A stretch of 64,000 bases of DNA, from positions 317,501 through 381,500 of the forward strand of contig NC_009395.2 of NCBI RefSeq assembly GCF_000002875.2. Direction: 5' to 3'. Positions 11,033 through 21,577 of the stretch are shown here, in pieces; the stretch's first letter is position 1; the number at the start of each line of letters is the position of its first letter. The translations under genes and the position numbers were made by a program. This DNA comes from Leishmania infantum JPCM5 (taxonomy: Eukaryota > Euglenozoa > Kinetoplastea > Trypanosomatida > Trypanosomatidae). The notes under the pieces are model-generated. The model saw only the letters and a list, made by a program, of their open reading frames with translations. It had not been told where the DNA came from and did no database searches.

Positions 11033-12155
11033 AGACGCTCGGACGCAAAGCGTTGCTGCGGCCGTGAAGGCGTGGGTGCCGACATCATCACCAGCAGACA
11101 TGGTGCGCATACCCTGCTTGCCAGCTACGGTGGTGGCTCTCCTGAAAGTACGTCAGATGGCCCTCTCATGCAGAGGCCCTGTGAAGACCTGCCATGGGGC
11201 TCTTCCATTGCGTGTGCGCGTCTCATTGACCCCCGCCGTATCTCCCTATCTCCTTGCCGTGCGCATCCATATGCGCGTGCTGCTGCTGCTGCTGCTGTTC
11301 ATCGTAGCCCCAAGAATCGCATCACCCGCACATCATATCTGCCTTCCCTCCACCCCCCTGAGCACCCCTCTCGTTGTTCTCAACATGCGACCAACGAGTG
11401 GAACCGCCTCACGGCACACGCATGTGCGCGGCCGAGAAAACCCTGCACTGCGACGAAAGAGGAAGGGCGGTCCGCGTTCCTCCCTCCAGAGGTGCCAGAG
11501 ACGTAACGCGGGAGATAGTGTGAATGAGTGAGTGAGAGGGGCTCGAGGTCTTGCCAAGACGGGGCGCTGCGGATGTCCTCCGTGGCGGAACATCGGCAAC
11601 GGCATCTTCGTACGGAAGAAAAAAAACGCGCTTGTCGAGTCGCTGTTCCAACACGCCTCTTCCCTACCCCATCAGGTAGACATCGGCGATGCGTCTGCCC
11701 GGTTACCGCCACTCTTTCCCCCTCCCCTCGTTCTCTCTCTTGGTCTCTACCTCACCCTTTCTGCTACCGCTATGCTTCCACTCGCGAGCAGGAGGTAGTC
11801 AGCTGTGCACAAGCAGAGTTCTAGGAAACTGAGAGAGAAAAGCAAGCCCACATGGGGGTTCATTGTTGAACACCCCTCCCTCACGCCTGCACACACACGC
11901 ACACACACGCGCGCACATCCCCTCATTTGTATTAATTCACACACTTCTTCGTTGTGACGCTTGTGTGGGCGTCAGCGCGCCGTCTTCAGAGAGGGAGGTG
12001 GCCCGCGTATACGCGCAGCGACATAGCGAACGCAGCGGAGAGAGGCATCCGAGCCTACTAGGGGGGGGCAGTCGCGCGCGCGGCGCAGGACGCTGAAGCG
12101 TCCTCTTTTTTCTTCTATTGTTTCGACGCCACTCTGTTTTTCCTCGATTCACCAT
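11033..12155 (+). other. Intergenic / 5' region of the intact hydrolase
   Basis: No gene is supportable here. Pyrimidine tracts at about 11707-11760 and 12101-12144 are candidate trans-splicing signals. After the second tract the first AG lies at 12167-12168, inside the hydrolase reading frame, so an upstream acceptor must be used if the ATG at 12156 is the real start. Confidence 0.55.
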
Positions 12156-13574
12156 ATGCGTTTCACAGACCGCGTCTCCTTCGCCGTGAAGCACGTGGCT
12201 GTGCACGTGTTTTTTTACTGGCTTCCACGCCTTGTGTTCGGCGCGCTGTCGCGCTGGCCGCGGTGGCTAGTGAGCCGGCTCACGCGTGGGAAGCTCGTAG
12301 CCGAACCCCCGGACGAGCGGGAGGTCACCCTTATCGCCAACGAGAAGGACCCTTACCGGCTGCGGAGGCGTTTTGGGCTGCCGCTGACGGGTCAGCCGCC
12401 GCTTCGTTACCACGCTCCGCTCTACAATGGACACATTCATACCATCCTAGCGGCCATGCGCAGCGGCCCGCGTGTACCATATGAGCGGGAGCTGGTCGAG
12501 AGCTACGAGGGGCAGCACGTCAACATGGACTACCTCTACCCGCCGCCGTCCTCCGACCCGACGTCGTCCACCCCGGCAACGGCGGCGACGTCTCCGTTCG
12601 CCGGTTCTACCGGTTCTGCTAAGGGCCGCGCGCCACAGGCCAAGGGTCTCATATTCATTGTGCCGGGGCTGCTGAATGCTTCGACGACGAACTACGTACG
12701 CCACTTTGCCGTCAAGTCCGTGGAGGCCGGCTTCGCTGTGTGCGTGCTCAATAGCCGAGGCATGGGAACAACGCCGCTGGAGGTGCCGCGCCTCTTCAGC
12801 GCCACTTTCACCGAGGACATTCGGTATTGCCTGCATCACTACCTGCAGCAGAAGCAAGTCCAGGAGCGCCTCGGCACCCCGCGGCCGGTCCCCCTCATCG
12901 CGGTCGGCTTCTCTCTCGGTGGCGTGACGCTCATCAAGTATCTCGGCGAGCAGGGCATGGCAGCAGCAGAAAACGAACTGCGGTCGAACCTGCCGCCGAA
13001 CAGCGCGGCGCCGGACACCCCTGTGTCTGCCCTCGTCACAGTGACGTGCCCGTACGACCTGATCGAAGCGGACCGCATGTCGGCGACGCTGCTGTACCGG
13101 TGCCTCTACGAGAAGTCGTTTGCCGTGGGCCTGCGAAAGTACGCGAAGCACAACCGCGAAATGCTGGCGAAGCTGCCGAACGTGGACTCGAAGATGCTTT
13201 TCGAGGGCCCCAGCCCGGTAATCGACCGCCTCACCTCCATCCGCGCCTTCGACAAATACATCAATGCCAGCCACAACGGCTTCAACAGCCCGCAGGAGTA
13301 CTACGCTGCGGCGCAGCCGCTCCTCTGGCTGCCGCGCTGCCGCACGCCGATACTCTGCATTGGAGATCGCAATGACGTCGTGGCTGGTGGCTTCGTGCCA
13401 GATGCGTCGTGGCGCGCGCTCGTCAGCGAAAACCCGTACACCGTGTACGTGTGCTACCCCGTTGGCGGCCATCTCGGCTTCCTCGGCACCCCGGCGGCGG
13501 AGTGGCGCGGTGATGCGTCCGAGGCGGAGCACCTCGTGCTGCGCGCAGCCACGAAATTTTGTGAGACGACGTAG
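12156..13574 (+). CDS. Alpha/beta hydrolase, YheT/ABHD1-2-3 family
   Basis: A 472-aa serine hydrolase of the YheT/EMB8/ABHD type, usually lipid or ester hydrolases anchored to membranes. The N-terminus (residues ~8-35) is hydrophobic and likely a membrane anchor. 'YHAPLYNGHIHTI' (about residues 88-100) is the family's typical early motif. The nucleophile elbow GFSLGG is at residues 251-256 with Ser253 the expected nucleophile. The acid is probably Asp407 in 'DRNDVV' and the catalytic His is His439 in 'GGHLGFLG'. All three triad elements are present and correctly ordered, so the enzyme is predicted active; the substrate is unknown. It is the intact downstream member of a tandem pair whose upstream copy (8330-9545) has decayed. 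The start is the first ATG of the frame and includes the membrane segment shared with the pseudogene. Confidence 0.93.
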   Translation: MRFTDRVSFAVKHVAVHVFFYWLPRLVFGALSRWPRWLVSRLTRGKLVAEPPDEREVTLIANEKDPYRLRRRFGLPLTGQPPLRYHAPLYNGHIHTILAAMRSGPRVPYERELVESYEGQHVNMDYLYPPPSSDPTSSTPATAATSPFAGSTGSAKGRAPQAKGLIFIVPGLLNASTTNYVRHFAVKSVEAGFAVCVLNSRGMGTTPLEVPRLFSATFTEDIRYCLHHYLQQKQVQERLGTPRPVPLIAVGFSLGGVTLIKYLGEQGMAAAENELRSNLPPNSAAPDTPVSALVTVTCPYDLIEADRMSATLLYRCLYEKSFAVGLRKYAKHNREMLAKLPNVDSKMLFEGPSPVIDRLTSIRAFDKYINASHNGFNSPQEYYAAAQPLLWLPRCRTPILCIGDRNDVVAGGFVPDASWRALVSENPYTVYVCYPVGGHLGFLGTPAAEWRGDASEAEHLVLRAATKFCETT

Positions 13575-14962
13575 TCACAGCCAAGCCACGGAAGTAGGAA
13601 AACGAACAAGAAGAAAAGCAGAGTTGCCACGAACAAGGTATCGCTCTGTATGGTGCTCCCGCAACAGTGGTCGAAGTGGCACCAAGGGCGCGCACCCTTG
13701 CGGAATTTCCTTTTCCACCCTCTCTGCCTTCTTCACTGTGCATGACCTCCCCATACCCCAACAGCTCCGCTCTCGATGGATCGCGCCGTGCTGTGCTCTC
13801 AACGCGAAAAGGACGCCTCGCAACAGTGGTTGGGAGGCCGAGAAAGTGTAACAAGAGAGAAGCGAGGATATTTAGCTATGCTTCGCATGCGCGTGTTGTG
13901 TCTGTCTTGCTCATCTGCATGTGCCTGTGCACCGTGCGCGCTCCTCCTAGGATACGTTTTTATTCTTTGAAGTTTCTCCCCCTACCCCGACCAGCCGCTC
14001 GCGTCTTTCTCCTCCTCTACTGCCTTTTCTTTTCGCGGCGTTTGCATGTGGATGAGGCCACGCATCTTTTTTTTTTTGCCGCGGATGACTTGGCTGTATG
14101 GGCGTTGCCTTGATGCGACGGTTCATGCTGTGGGTGTGGGGGTGAGGCGGTCCTGTGTATTGCCGTCGTGAATGCACGAGTTTTTGCGCCCGTATTTGCA
14201 ACTTGTCTCGGCGAGAAGTGTCTCTGTGTCTGTCTGTCTGTGTCTTGCTTCTCCCTCGCGCGGATTTTTATCTTTTTCGAGGATCGTTCTCATCCCACCC
14301 TCGCCTCGGGTATGCGGCAAGGGACGTGGGCCGCAGAACTGTAGGAGACTCACGGAGGCTCACAGGGATCGGTAATGCGCACAGCACAGCACGGTGCACA
14401 CAGACACATACATACACATCTCCATTAATCATCTCTCTGCCTCCTCCGACACTCTTGCGTCTATTGGTTTTATTGAGCCTTTAGATTCGGCACTTGACTT
14501 CTGACTACGCCAGCACAGCTGCACTACACGCGCGCGGCGCCTGCGCTAAGGGAAGGGCAGAGACACCCCCTTGCTGAACTTAGCTCGTCAGCGTTCGCAC
14601 ACATAGACCGAGAAGATACAAGTCAAATTTGCCCATACAGAGAGCCCTGCTGGTGCTCAAACCCCTTCACAGAGCATATATAGACCTTTCAAAACAGAAA
14701 GCGCCGACAAACTAAAAGTACAACCCCCCTACACACACATCCGCTCAACTACCCACCCCACTGTGTGCTGTGTTGTCTCCTTCACTACGCGCTTCTCCCT
14801 TCTCTCACGTAGTCTTGTCTTAACATAGACTTACCGCCCGGCACTGCGTTGCGTCGCTGCGAGGCCCTCCCCCTCCATTCTACGCGCTCACACGCAGCCA
14901 CCACCTCCTACCGAAACACGTGCACTGCAGGAAGGTTCACCCTTTTGACCGCGAGAACCACC
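13575..14962 (+). other. Intergenic / 5' UTR of the PDS5-like gene
   Basis: No gene is supportable. A pyrimidine-rich tract at about 14768-14806 followed by AG at 14811-14812 is a candidate trans-splice acceptor about 150 nt before the ATG at 14963. Confidence 0.55.
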
Positions 14963-17900
14963 ATGCCCGCAGCGTCCCGCTCGCTTGCCTCGAAGGGCAC
15001 AGCTGCTGCAGCAGCGGCAGCGCCGAAGGGAAGGAGAGCAGCGGCCGTGTCGTCACTCCCGCCATCACCCACACACGCCAGCCTCTCTGTTGACGAGCTA
15101 CGAGCCACCCCAGATAGCCGTCTGCTCTCCTATCTCATGAATGCGTATGACTCGGTGCGCGGGTTTTCGTTGGCGGCGCCGTCAACGGCCCCATGCCCGG
15201 GCAGCACCCCTTTCTCGGCCACCTATGTCGAGGAACTGCTCACGCCTCGGTTGCTCTCAAGCCCGATCCCTGACGTTTCGCAACTCGTGGGCTGTCTCTT
15301 GTGCGATGCTGTACGCATACATCACGAGCAGCTGCAGCTGCAGCAGCGCCAGCACCAGCACCGACAGCGGCGACACAGCGGCGACAGCACACTTACGTAC
15401 GCCAGCTCCGGGAGCAGCGGCAGCACCAACTACACGCAGCCCGTCGACGGTCTCGAGACGGCGGGAGCGGAATCGCTGCCTTTTCCGCGGGAGCGCTGCG
15501 CTGACGTGCTGCATTGCATCTGCACCTGCTTTGCCAGGCTTCCGTCTTCTCCTATGAACGCGTCACCGTCATCAGCGGCGCATCAGCGCCCGTCGCTGCA
15601 ACGCGTGGCGTATCTGATTGAGCGTGCTGCCGCGGCGCACATCTTTCGCCACCTCCTGCCTCACTGCAGCCTGGCGTCGGAGGAGACGCAGCAGGCGCTG
15701 CGGTGGGTATTCGAGGCTGTCCGTTGCGCCTCCTCTGCGCCTGCCGGCGAGCTGGGGAACCGCGGCAGCGTCGGCACTCCGACAAGCACTGCCACCTGCG
15801 GTGAGATGGCGCAGGTTCTTCGCGATATCATTTGCTGCACGAGCGTCGTGACACCGGCGCATCTGGTGCCACTCCTGGATGAGCTGGTCGTAGCATCACC
15901 CACGCTAAGGCTGATGTCTCTGTCCGCGTCATCGTCGTCTTCCTTCTCCGCTTGCGCCCCAAGCGCGCGACAGAATCGGCACCTGCCAGCGCACTGCGGC
16001 AGCAGTGGCGCTCTCATCACGACCCGCCTGCTGCTGGAGCAGATGGATATGCTGCAACCGGCCATCGCGACGTGGGCCATGGGGGAGTTTGAAGAGGGCC
16101 TTGCTGAGGTGCTTGCATCCAAAGCGCGTCAGTCTGAGGACGAAGACCTGGAGGGCGAGGAAAGGCGCCACGGAAGCGACACGGACGAGGACGAGCCGCA
16201 CCAGCAGCGGCGGCAGCAGCCACGGATGAGGACAGCAAAGGCGCCGCAGGAGGCGCAGCTGATTCACAAGCGTCGAGGCCTGCAGGTCATGGCACACGTG
16301 CTCGAGGTGCTCGTAGCGCTGATAGAGCTGCACGTCGACTTAGCAGAGCAGCTGCTTCCCGCTCTCGCGCCGCATCTCGAGCACACCTGCCCTGAGGTGC
16401 GCCTACTGCTGCTGCGCGGCCTCAGCGCTGCCTTCGCTGCGAATGAGGCGGCGGTCCGGTCCTACAGAGCCGCTTTCATGGGCCCTTTACTGAATCGTTT
16501 TCTCGATGTCAAGCCCAACATTCGCATGGAAGCTGTCCGCCTGTCCACAATGCTGCTCCAGCGCTTCGGCAACCACGCGAGGCCTGGGGCCGACCGTGAT
16601 GACCGTCACGCGATTGGCTTATCCACCAATCTGTCTCGTATGCAGTCGCTGCAGCAGGACCTCTGGAAGGCGTTCCAGCCCTGCTGGGAGCGGCTGCTCG
16701 CCGATCCGCATGTCCTTGTGCGCAGGCAGGCGGTTGCCTCAGTGACCGAGGCGGCGCTGGCGGCTCCGCTGCTGCTACAACCAACACCCCATTCAGAAAG
16801 CATCGACAACAGGGATCTTCGCGGAGGACAGCAGGCAACACCCTCTCTCACGCGCAGCCCCTCCAACTTCCTCGCGCAGACGCTGGGCCTGCGCGCGCTT
16901 GATAAGAACCGCCGCGTCCGCTGCGCCGCGGTGGACGGGCTGACGCGGCTGTACAGCGAATACCGCCTCGTATGGATACCGAACGCGGTCCTGGATGCAG
17001 TGCGCATCGACGCCGGATCGTCATTGTCGTCAACAGCGCCAGCAACGTTGACAGCAGAGACGGTGGTCGAGGGTCTCTTGCCGGCCCCGTTTTCCTGCCT
17101 GTCGCCCACCTCGGCCACGTGCGCCGCTGCGGCCACTCAGGCCACCCTGACTCAGTGGTTGTCGCCGACGTCTCCAGCCGCTCTTCCGCTCACCAAAACG
17201 CCTGCCCTGCTCGATTTTGAAAGAAACGCCCTTGAGGAGAAGCAGCTGTCTCAGCAGCACCCGCCAGGCGGGGACGAGTTCGACGAGGGCGATGCGTTGC
17301 TCGGCTTTGGTGCGTCGGCCAGCTCGACAAAAGCTGTCACTGGCGGTGGTGTGCTCACCACAACGAGCATCCCCAGCACTGCATCGGCGGCGGCGGCGGT
17401 GTCGGCCTACGTGGATGCCCTCGTGCAGCTCTGCCAGCACGTCGATTCTGCCCACTTTGCGCAGCTCCTGCGCCTTTCGGAGAAGAAGCCGCAATTGCGC
17501 CTTGCCATCCGGCGGCTGTTCGAGTTTCACGCAGCGGTGAAGGAGAGCAACGGTGACGTCAAGTCCGCCGAGGGTCAGCAGCGCATCCACTCGATCCATC
17601 GCCTCCTCACTTTCCTCCAGGAGACGACAGGGGCGCGCAAGGGAGAGTGGGATGCTCTCTTTCGCGCCAAGGACGAGACGGTGCGGCGTGCGCTGCTGCG
17701 CGCATGCGACGCGGCCCACACGGACTGGGTGGAGGTGCGTAAAGGGCTTCTGCGCTCGCTGCACGGTCGTATCAGCGCCGACGAGTTCGCTTTTGTCAAG
17801 CAGACGCTGATGCCACAGATGGTCTTTGCCGTGAAACCCGCTCACCTTGCAGGGCTGATGCAGCGGCTGCACCGCAGCATCTACACCAGTGCCCGCAACG

Positions 17901-20464
17901 AAGTTGTAGTGGATGGGGCCGGCGCCGCCGGCGCGCTGCGAGCGCTGCTGCTTCTCACCGCCGCATCGCCGTCGTTCGCTGCGTTGAGCACTGAAGGGCT
18001 AGTAGAGGCACTACAAGCCGCCGCGAAGCAATCCGTGGGACCTCCGCCGAACTGGTGCGGGCTGCTGTTGCAAGCGCTGCAGCGATGGGCCACCGCCACC
18101 GCCACTATGGCGGACAGAAACACCACTGCGACCACCGCTGCGACTTCTGCTCTGCACGACTCACTGATCGCCACCCTTCGCGCGATGGCGCTCGCGTCAC
18201 TACCCATGCAGCAGACCATCCCATCCTCTCTCGCTTCTACAGCGTTTGCACGGGACAACGACAGCTGCCGTGATGGGACGGCCTTCTCAGCGGTGAAGCA
18301 GCTGGCAAAGCAAGCGACGCGCACACTAGTGGCGCTGCTGAGAGTCCCTGGCTATAACACCAGTGCAGCGGCTGCGCTACACTCCCTCGCGTCGGAGTTG
18401 GCGAAGCGCCTCGCTAGCGGGCGAGCGCTCATAAACGACGTCAAGACGGTTGCTTGGCTCGCGAGCGTCCAGGCCCTTGCGCGCTGCGGCGGTGGCAGCG
18501 GCAGCGACGACCGCACTTCGCGTGCAGCGGGTGCAGCGCTGCTGCTGCTCTCTACAGCGTCCTCTACAGCGGCGGCCACCACCGAAACGGATGCAGGACC
18601 ACTACCGGCGCTTCTGCTGTCCCTTTCCTCGCTGCTTGTCGCCGCTGTGGAGGACGTGTGCGGTAAGGCGGGCCAGTCGAGGCTCAAGGCTCTCGCGACC
18701 GCGTCTGCCGCGGCGGCGAACACCACCGCGGCAGCAACAATGCCGGCCTGCGGTGCCCGCTCCTCCTCGCCTGTGAGCACCAATATGCCAGTCACTGCAG
18801 CCATCGTGGATGGGTCGGCCAAGGCCATGGTGGCCCTGGTGCTGAGCTGCCCCAAGTCCTCGGACGCTGGTGGCAGTAGCACCGGTGTCGCCAGCCGCGC
18901 CAACTCCGTGATATGCGCAGTAGATGCGCTCCTGAAAGGCTACAAAGCCTCCGTGGCGGTGGCGTCGGGGCGGCGTGGGCCAGCCAGCATCGGCAGCTGT
19001 CATTGTCGAATCGCGCTTCAGAAGCAGCTTGTGAAGCTGTTGCTGACGCCGACACCGGACATCGGCAGGGAGCTGGCTGTCTCTGTGGTTCTCTCTGTGG
19101 AAGAAAGCGCGCATGTGCGTCACGCTGTGCAGGCGAAGCTCGCAGGTCATCTTCTGCACCGCACCTGCGACATGCGGGTGGCTGCCTTGTTGCTGCTGAC
19201 TGCGATCAGCGAGGACTCGAAGAGCTCCTATCACCGACTCCGTGGGCTGGTGGAGACTGTCGGGGATCACTTGCGGGCAAAACAGGTGAGTCAAGGTGCC
19301 TCGCTCTCATCGCCATCGGCGCTTTACTGCTACTGGGAGTACACTATCCCATTTCTGGTTCTCTTCCTCGCTCACCACCCGTACTACGCGAGCGAGGAGG
19401 CGGAGAATCAGTTCGTTGGGTTCCAGCGCGTGTGGCACCTCCTTATCGGCGAGCTTCTCCGCCACGGCACGCAGTGCGCTGGATTTGTGGTGGAGCTGCT
19501 CAGCAAGATCAAACAGTCAGACGACGCCCTGGCCCCGGGGAGCGATGCGTGCCGCGTGATGTGTGACCTTGCGAGTCGAGTGCTGCTGGAGTGCCTCGGT
19601 CAGCGGCAGAGCCGGGCCGAGGACCTTCGCCGCTACCCGGGTGCCGTGCTCTTGCCCTCCTTCTTTGTGCGCACGTCGCGCTCCAACCCGCAAAAGCTGC
19701 TGGAGACCGTTTTCCTCGACCAAGGCGTGCGTGTAACCGCCAATGCCCCGTTTCGGATGCCCACCGTCAGCGGGGGCGCCGCAGGGGCGGGCAGCGGCAG
19801 CCGCGGCAGCAGCCTTCAGGCCACTCCGCGCGCCTCGTCGACCGCCCTCTCTCGCGGAGCGGATGGCGCCACAGACATCAATCACGTCTCCAGCTCCGCA
19901 GCACCATACGGAGTGACGACTGCTGCTGCTGCTGCTGTGCCGCCGTCTCCGTTGAGGAAACGCGCACGCTCCCCGTCAACTGAGGTGAGCGCTGCTGTCT
20001 CTCTCTCGCCGCCGGTGAGGCCGCAATGCGAGGATGAAGTGGCTGAGGGGGATGAGGGCAGCATGCCGCAGCGCGAGTGCACTGAACCAGCCGTGGGGGA
20101 GAGCGCTAACAACTCGGACCCGCTGAGTGACTCCGCGATTGCATCGCAGGAGTGGAATGCGAAGCGGGCGGCACTGCAGCGTCTCACCGTTGAGGAAGCG
20201 CTCGATGACCTCTTCTGTGGACTCACCAAGACGGCCATCGCGCAGCTGCGCTGGAAGGTCGTCCGCAGCCGCATAGAGGAAGCTCTCCGTGCGCTGGACT
20301 GCAGTCGGCTCCCGCAGCAACCGCAACCACGCATCACCAATGAAGGCACTGGCGCTGATCTGATGGTGACGAAGGGTGCCTCGTTGCTGGAGTGCGACAT
20401 GGAGAACCTACTGCAGTACGCGAAAGATCAGCTGCGGGTGCGGTATGATCGTGCCCCGGCGTAG
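14963..20464 (+). CDS. HEAT-repeat protein resembling cohesin regulator PDS5
   Basis: A 1833-aa protein. The ATG at 14963 is the first in the frame and has a strong context (ACCACC). Residues ~475-540 hold paired helices with 'PEVRLLLLRGL' and 'DVKPNIRMEAVRL'. Residues ~582-600 carry 'DPHVLVRRQAV', and residues ~645-670 carry 'LDKNRRVRCAAVDGLTRLY', which closely resembles the 'DK+WRVRKEA...L..+Y' signature of PDS5 HEAT repeats. Further helical repeats continue to about residue 1560, interrupted by Ala/Thr/Ser-rich linkers. A basic 'RKRARSPS' cluster near residue 1668 could be a nuclear localisation signal. PDS5 binds cohesin and controls its loading and release on chromosomes, and its length (about 1200-1450 aa in animals and yeast) is exceeded here mainly by linkers. 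The assignment rests on motif order. Another HEAT protein of the condensin or cohesin-loader class is the main alternative. Confidence 0.85.
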   Translation: MPAASRSLASKGTAAAAAAAPKGRRAAAVSSLPPSPTHASLSVDELRATPDSRLLSYLMNAYDSVRGFSLAAPSTAPCPGSTPFSATYVEELLTPRLLSSPIPDVSQLVGCLLCDAVRIHHEQLQLQQRQHQHRQRRHSGDSTLTYASSGSSGSTNYTQPVDGLETAGAESLPFPRERCADVLHCICTCFARLPSSPMNASPSSAAHQRPSLQRVAYLIERAAAAHIFRHLLPHCSLASEETQQALRWVFEAVRCASSAPAGELGNRGSVGTPTSTATCGEMAQVLRDIICCTSVVTPAHLVPLLDELVVASPTLRLMSLSASSSSSFSACAPSARQNRHLPAHCGSSGALITTRLLLEQMDMLQPAIATWAMGEFEEGLAEVLASKARQSEDEDLEGEERRHGSDTDEDEPHQQRRQQPRMRTAKAPQEAQLIHKRRGLQVMAHVLEVLVALIELHVDLAEQLLPALAPHLEHTCPEVRLLLLRGLSAAFAANEAAVRSYRAAFMGPLLNRFLDVKPNIRMEAVRLSTMLLQRFGNHARPGADRDDRHAIGLSTNLSRMQSLQQDLWKAFQPCWERLLADPHVLVRRQAVASVTEAALAAPLLLQPTPHSESIDNRDLRGGQQATPSLTRSPSNFLAQTLGLRALDKNRRVRCAAVDGLTRLYSEYRLVWIPNAVLDAVRIDAGSSLSSTAPATLTAETVVEGLLPAPFSCLSPTSATCAAAATQATLTQWLSPTSPAALPLTKTPALLDFERNALEEKQLSQQHPPGGDEFDEGDALLGFGASASSTKAVTGGGVLTTTSIPSTASAAAAVSAYVDALVQLCQHVDSAHFAQLLRLSEKKPQLRLAIRRLFEFHAAVKESNGDVKSAEGQQRIHSIHRLLTFLQETTGARKGEWDALFRAKDETVRRALLRACDAAHTDWVEVRKGLLRSLHGRISADEFAFVKQTLMPQMVFAVKPAHLAGLMQRLHRSIYTSARNEVVVDGAGAAGALRALLLLTAASPSFAALSTEGLVEALQAAAKQSVGPPPNWCGLLLQALQRWATATATMADRNTTATTAATSALHDSLIATLRAMALASLPMQQTIPSSLASTAFARDNDSCRDGTAFSAVKQLAKQATRTLVALLRVPGYNTSAAAALHSLASELAKRLASGRALINDVKTVAWLASVQALARCGGGSGSDDRTSRAAGAALLLLSTASSTAAATTETDAGPLPALLLSLSSLLVAAVEDVCGKAGQSRLKALATASAAAANTTAAATMPACGARSSSPVSTNMPVTAAIVDGSAKAMVALVLSCPKSSDAGGSSTGVASRANSVICAVDALLKGYKASVAVASGRRGPASIGSCHCRIALQKQLVKLLLTPTPDIGRELAVSVVLSVEESAHVRHAVQAKLAGHLLHRTCDMRVAALLLLTAISEDSKSSYHRLRGLVETVGDHLRAKQVSQGASLSSPSALYCYWEYTIPFLVLFLAHHPYYASEEAENQFVGFQRVWHLLIGELLRHGTQCAGFVVELLSKIKQSDDALAPGSDACRVMCDLASRVLLECLGQRQSRAEDLRRYPGAVLLPSFFVRTSRSNPQKLLETVFLDQGVRVTANAPFRMPTVSGGAAGAGSGSRGSSLQATPRASSTALSRGADGATDINHVSSSAAPYGVTTAAAAAVPPSPLRKRARSPSTEVSAAVSLSPPVRPQCEDEVAEGDEGSMPQRECTEPAVGESANNSDPLSDSAIASQEWNAKRAALQRLTVEEALDDLFCGLTKTAIAQLRWKVVRSRIEEALRALDCSRLPQQPQPRITNEGTGADLMVTKGASLLECDMENLLQYAKDQLRVRYDRAPA

Positions 20465-21302
20465 GCACCTGCGCGCTCCGTTTTCGTGCACGCCTCCTCG
20501 AGTGTGGAGACACGCTCTTCGTATAGACAGACAGACATACAGACGGACAGATACATAGAGAGATGGAGGGCATGTGTGTGCTTGACGCGTGCGTCTTTCA
20601 CCAGTGCTTGAGAGCGCCGCGCCCCACGCACCTCGCCCATCTCGTCTTCTTTGCCGTTGCCTTTGGTTGCTTTTTGATGATGTGCGTGGCCGGCCTGTGG
20701 GGGGAGGGTCTGTTGGATGGCCTGTGCTCCTCAGCACGTGCCACGTGGCGTTCTCCCTCTCCATCACTGCGCCGTCTTTTTTTTTTTATGCCTGCGCGCG
20801 GGTGCATGCTGTTGTGCATGTGACGGCGTCCTTCGTTCATCGCGCCTCAGTCTCTCGCGCATCCAGCGTTGGCCGAAAAAAAGAGTTGCACGCAAGGTCT
20901 TGCCGCCGCCTCCCAGTAAAGAAAGAAGAGGGGAAGGCTGGGGGAAAGAGGGGTGCACAGCGATGCGCTGGCGGATGTCGTCCGAGGAGAGAAGAGGGGC
21001 GGGGGGCGGGGGTGCTATTCGAGGCAATCTCTCTCGCGACGCATTACCGTCCCCGTCTGCCTTGCTCCTTCTGTGCGGCCCTCCACCTCGCTTGTTCTCA
21101 CTTTTTGTGTGCTGGCATGGCACTCTACAACGTATGCATAGTCAACGCAACAACACCAACACACGACATGCATCGAGTTCGGCTGTCAGCGCTGTGCGCT
21201 CAGACATATCCGGTGCGTGGTTTTTCGCTTCTCTCTACAGTGGCGCCCTTGCCGTCGTCTGATGAGGAACGCGCTGGCGCTGAGGAGGAGCATGTCTGTG
21301 CT

Positions 21303-21337
21303 GGGGGGGGAGGGGAGGGGAGGGGAGGGGAGGGGGA
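21303..21337 (+). repeat. GGGGA tandem repeat, potential G-quadruplex
   Basis: An opening G-run is followed by several units of GGGGA with no interruption. Runs of four or more G with one-base spacers satisfy the usual G-quadruplex pattern on the + strand, which is also the sense strand of the polycistron here. Confidence 0.8.
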
Positions 21338-21551
21338 CAAGCGGGGATGGCTGGACAGTCCCGCAGATGCCATGCTATCGCCGGCATCCACAGCACACGG
21401 ACCACCTGTGGCGCTGCTGCAAAGTGTGCCTCTTCGTCTTCTTTCCTGCATTTTCTCTCTGCCACCTGCACACCACACGCACACTGAAGTAGTCGTACCT
21501 TGGAACAAGAAAGGGGGCACCGTTACACGCACACCTGCACATACACACATA

Positions 21552-21577
21552 AACACACACACACACACACACACACA
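21552..21577 (+). repeat. CA dinucleotide microsatellite
   Basis: About 13 uninterrupted CA units lie in the intergenic region upstream of the kinesin, followed by a GA-rich run. Confidence 0.85.

Noticed and set aside
10740..11531. A 263-codon open frame on +
   Set aside because: Its first part is the SIDER relic itself and the rest is repeat-rich intergenic sequence. No coding signature is seen.
12447..13532. A 361-codon open frame on the minus strand
   Set aside because: It is fully antisense to the hydrolase with its intact catalytic triad. GC-rich coding DNA commonly gives such antisense shadows; similar cases are 4377-5504, 32675-33763 and 45712-47049 on the minus strand.
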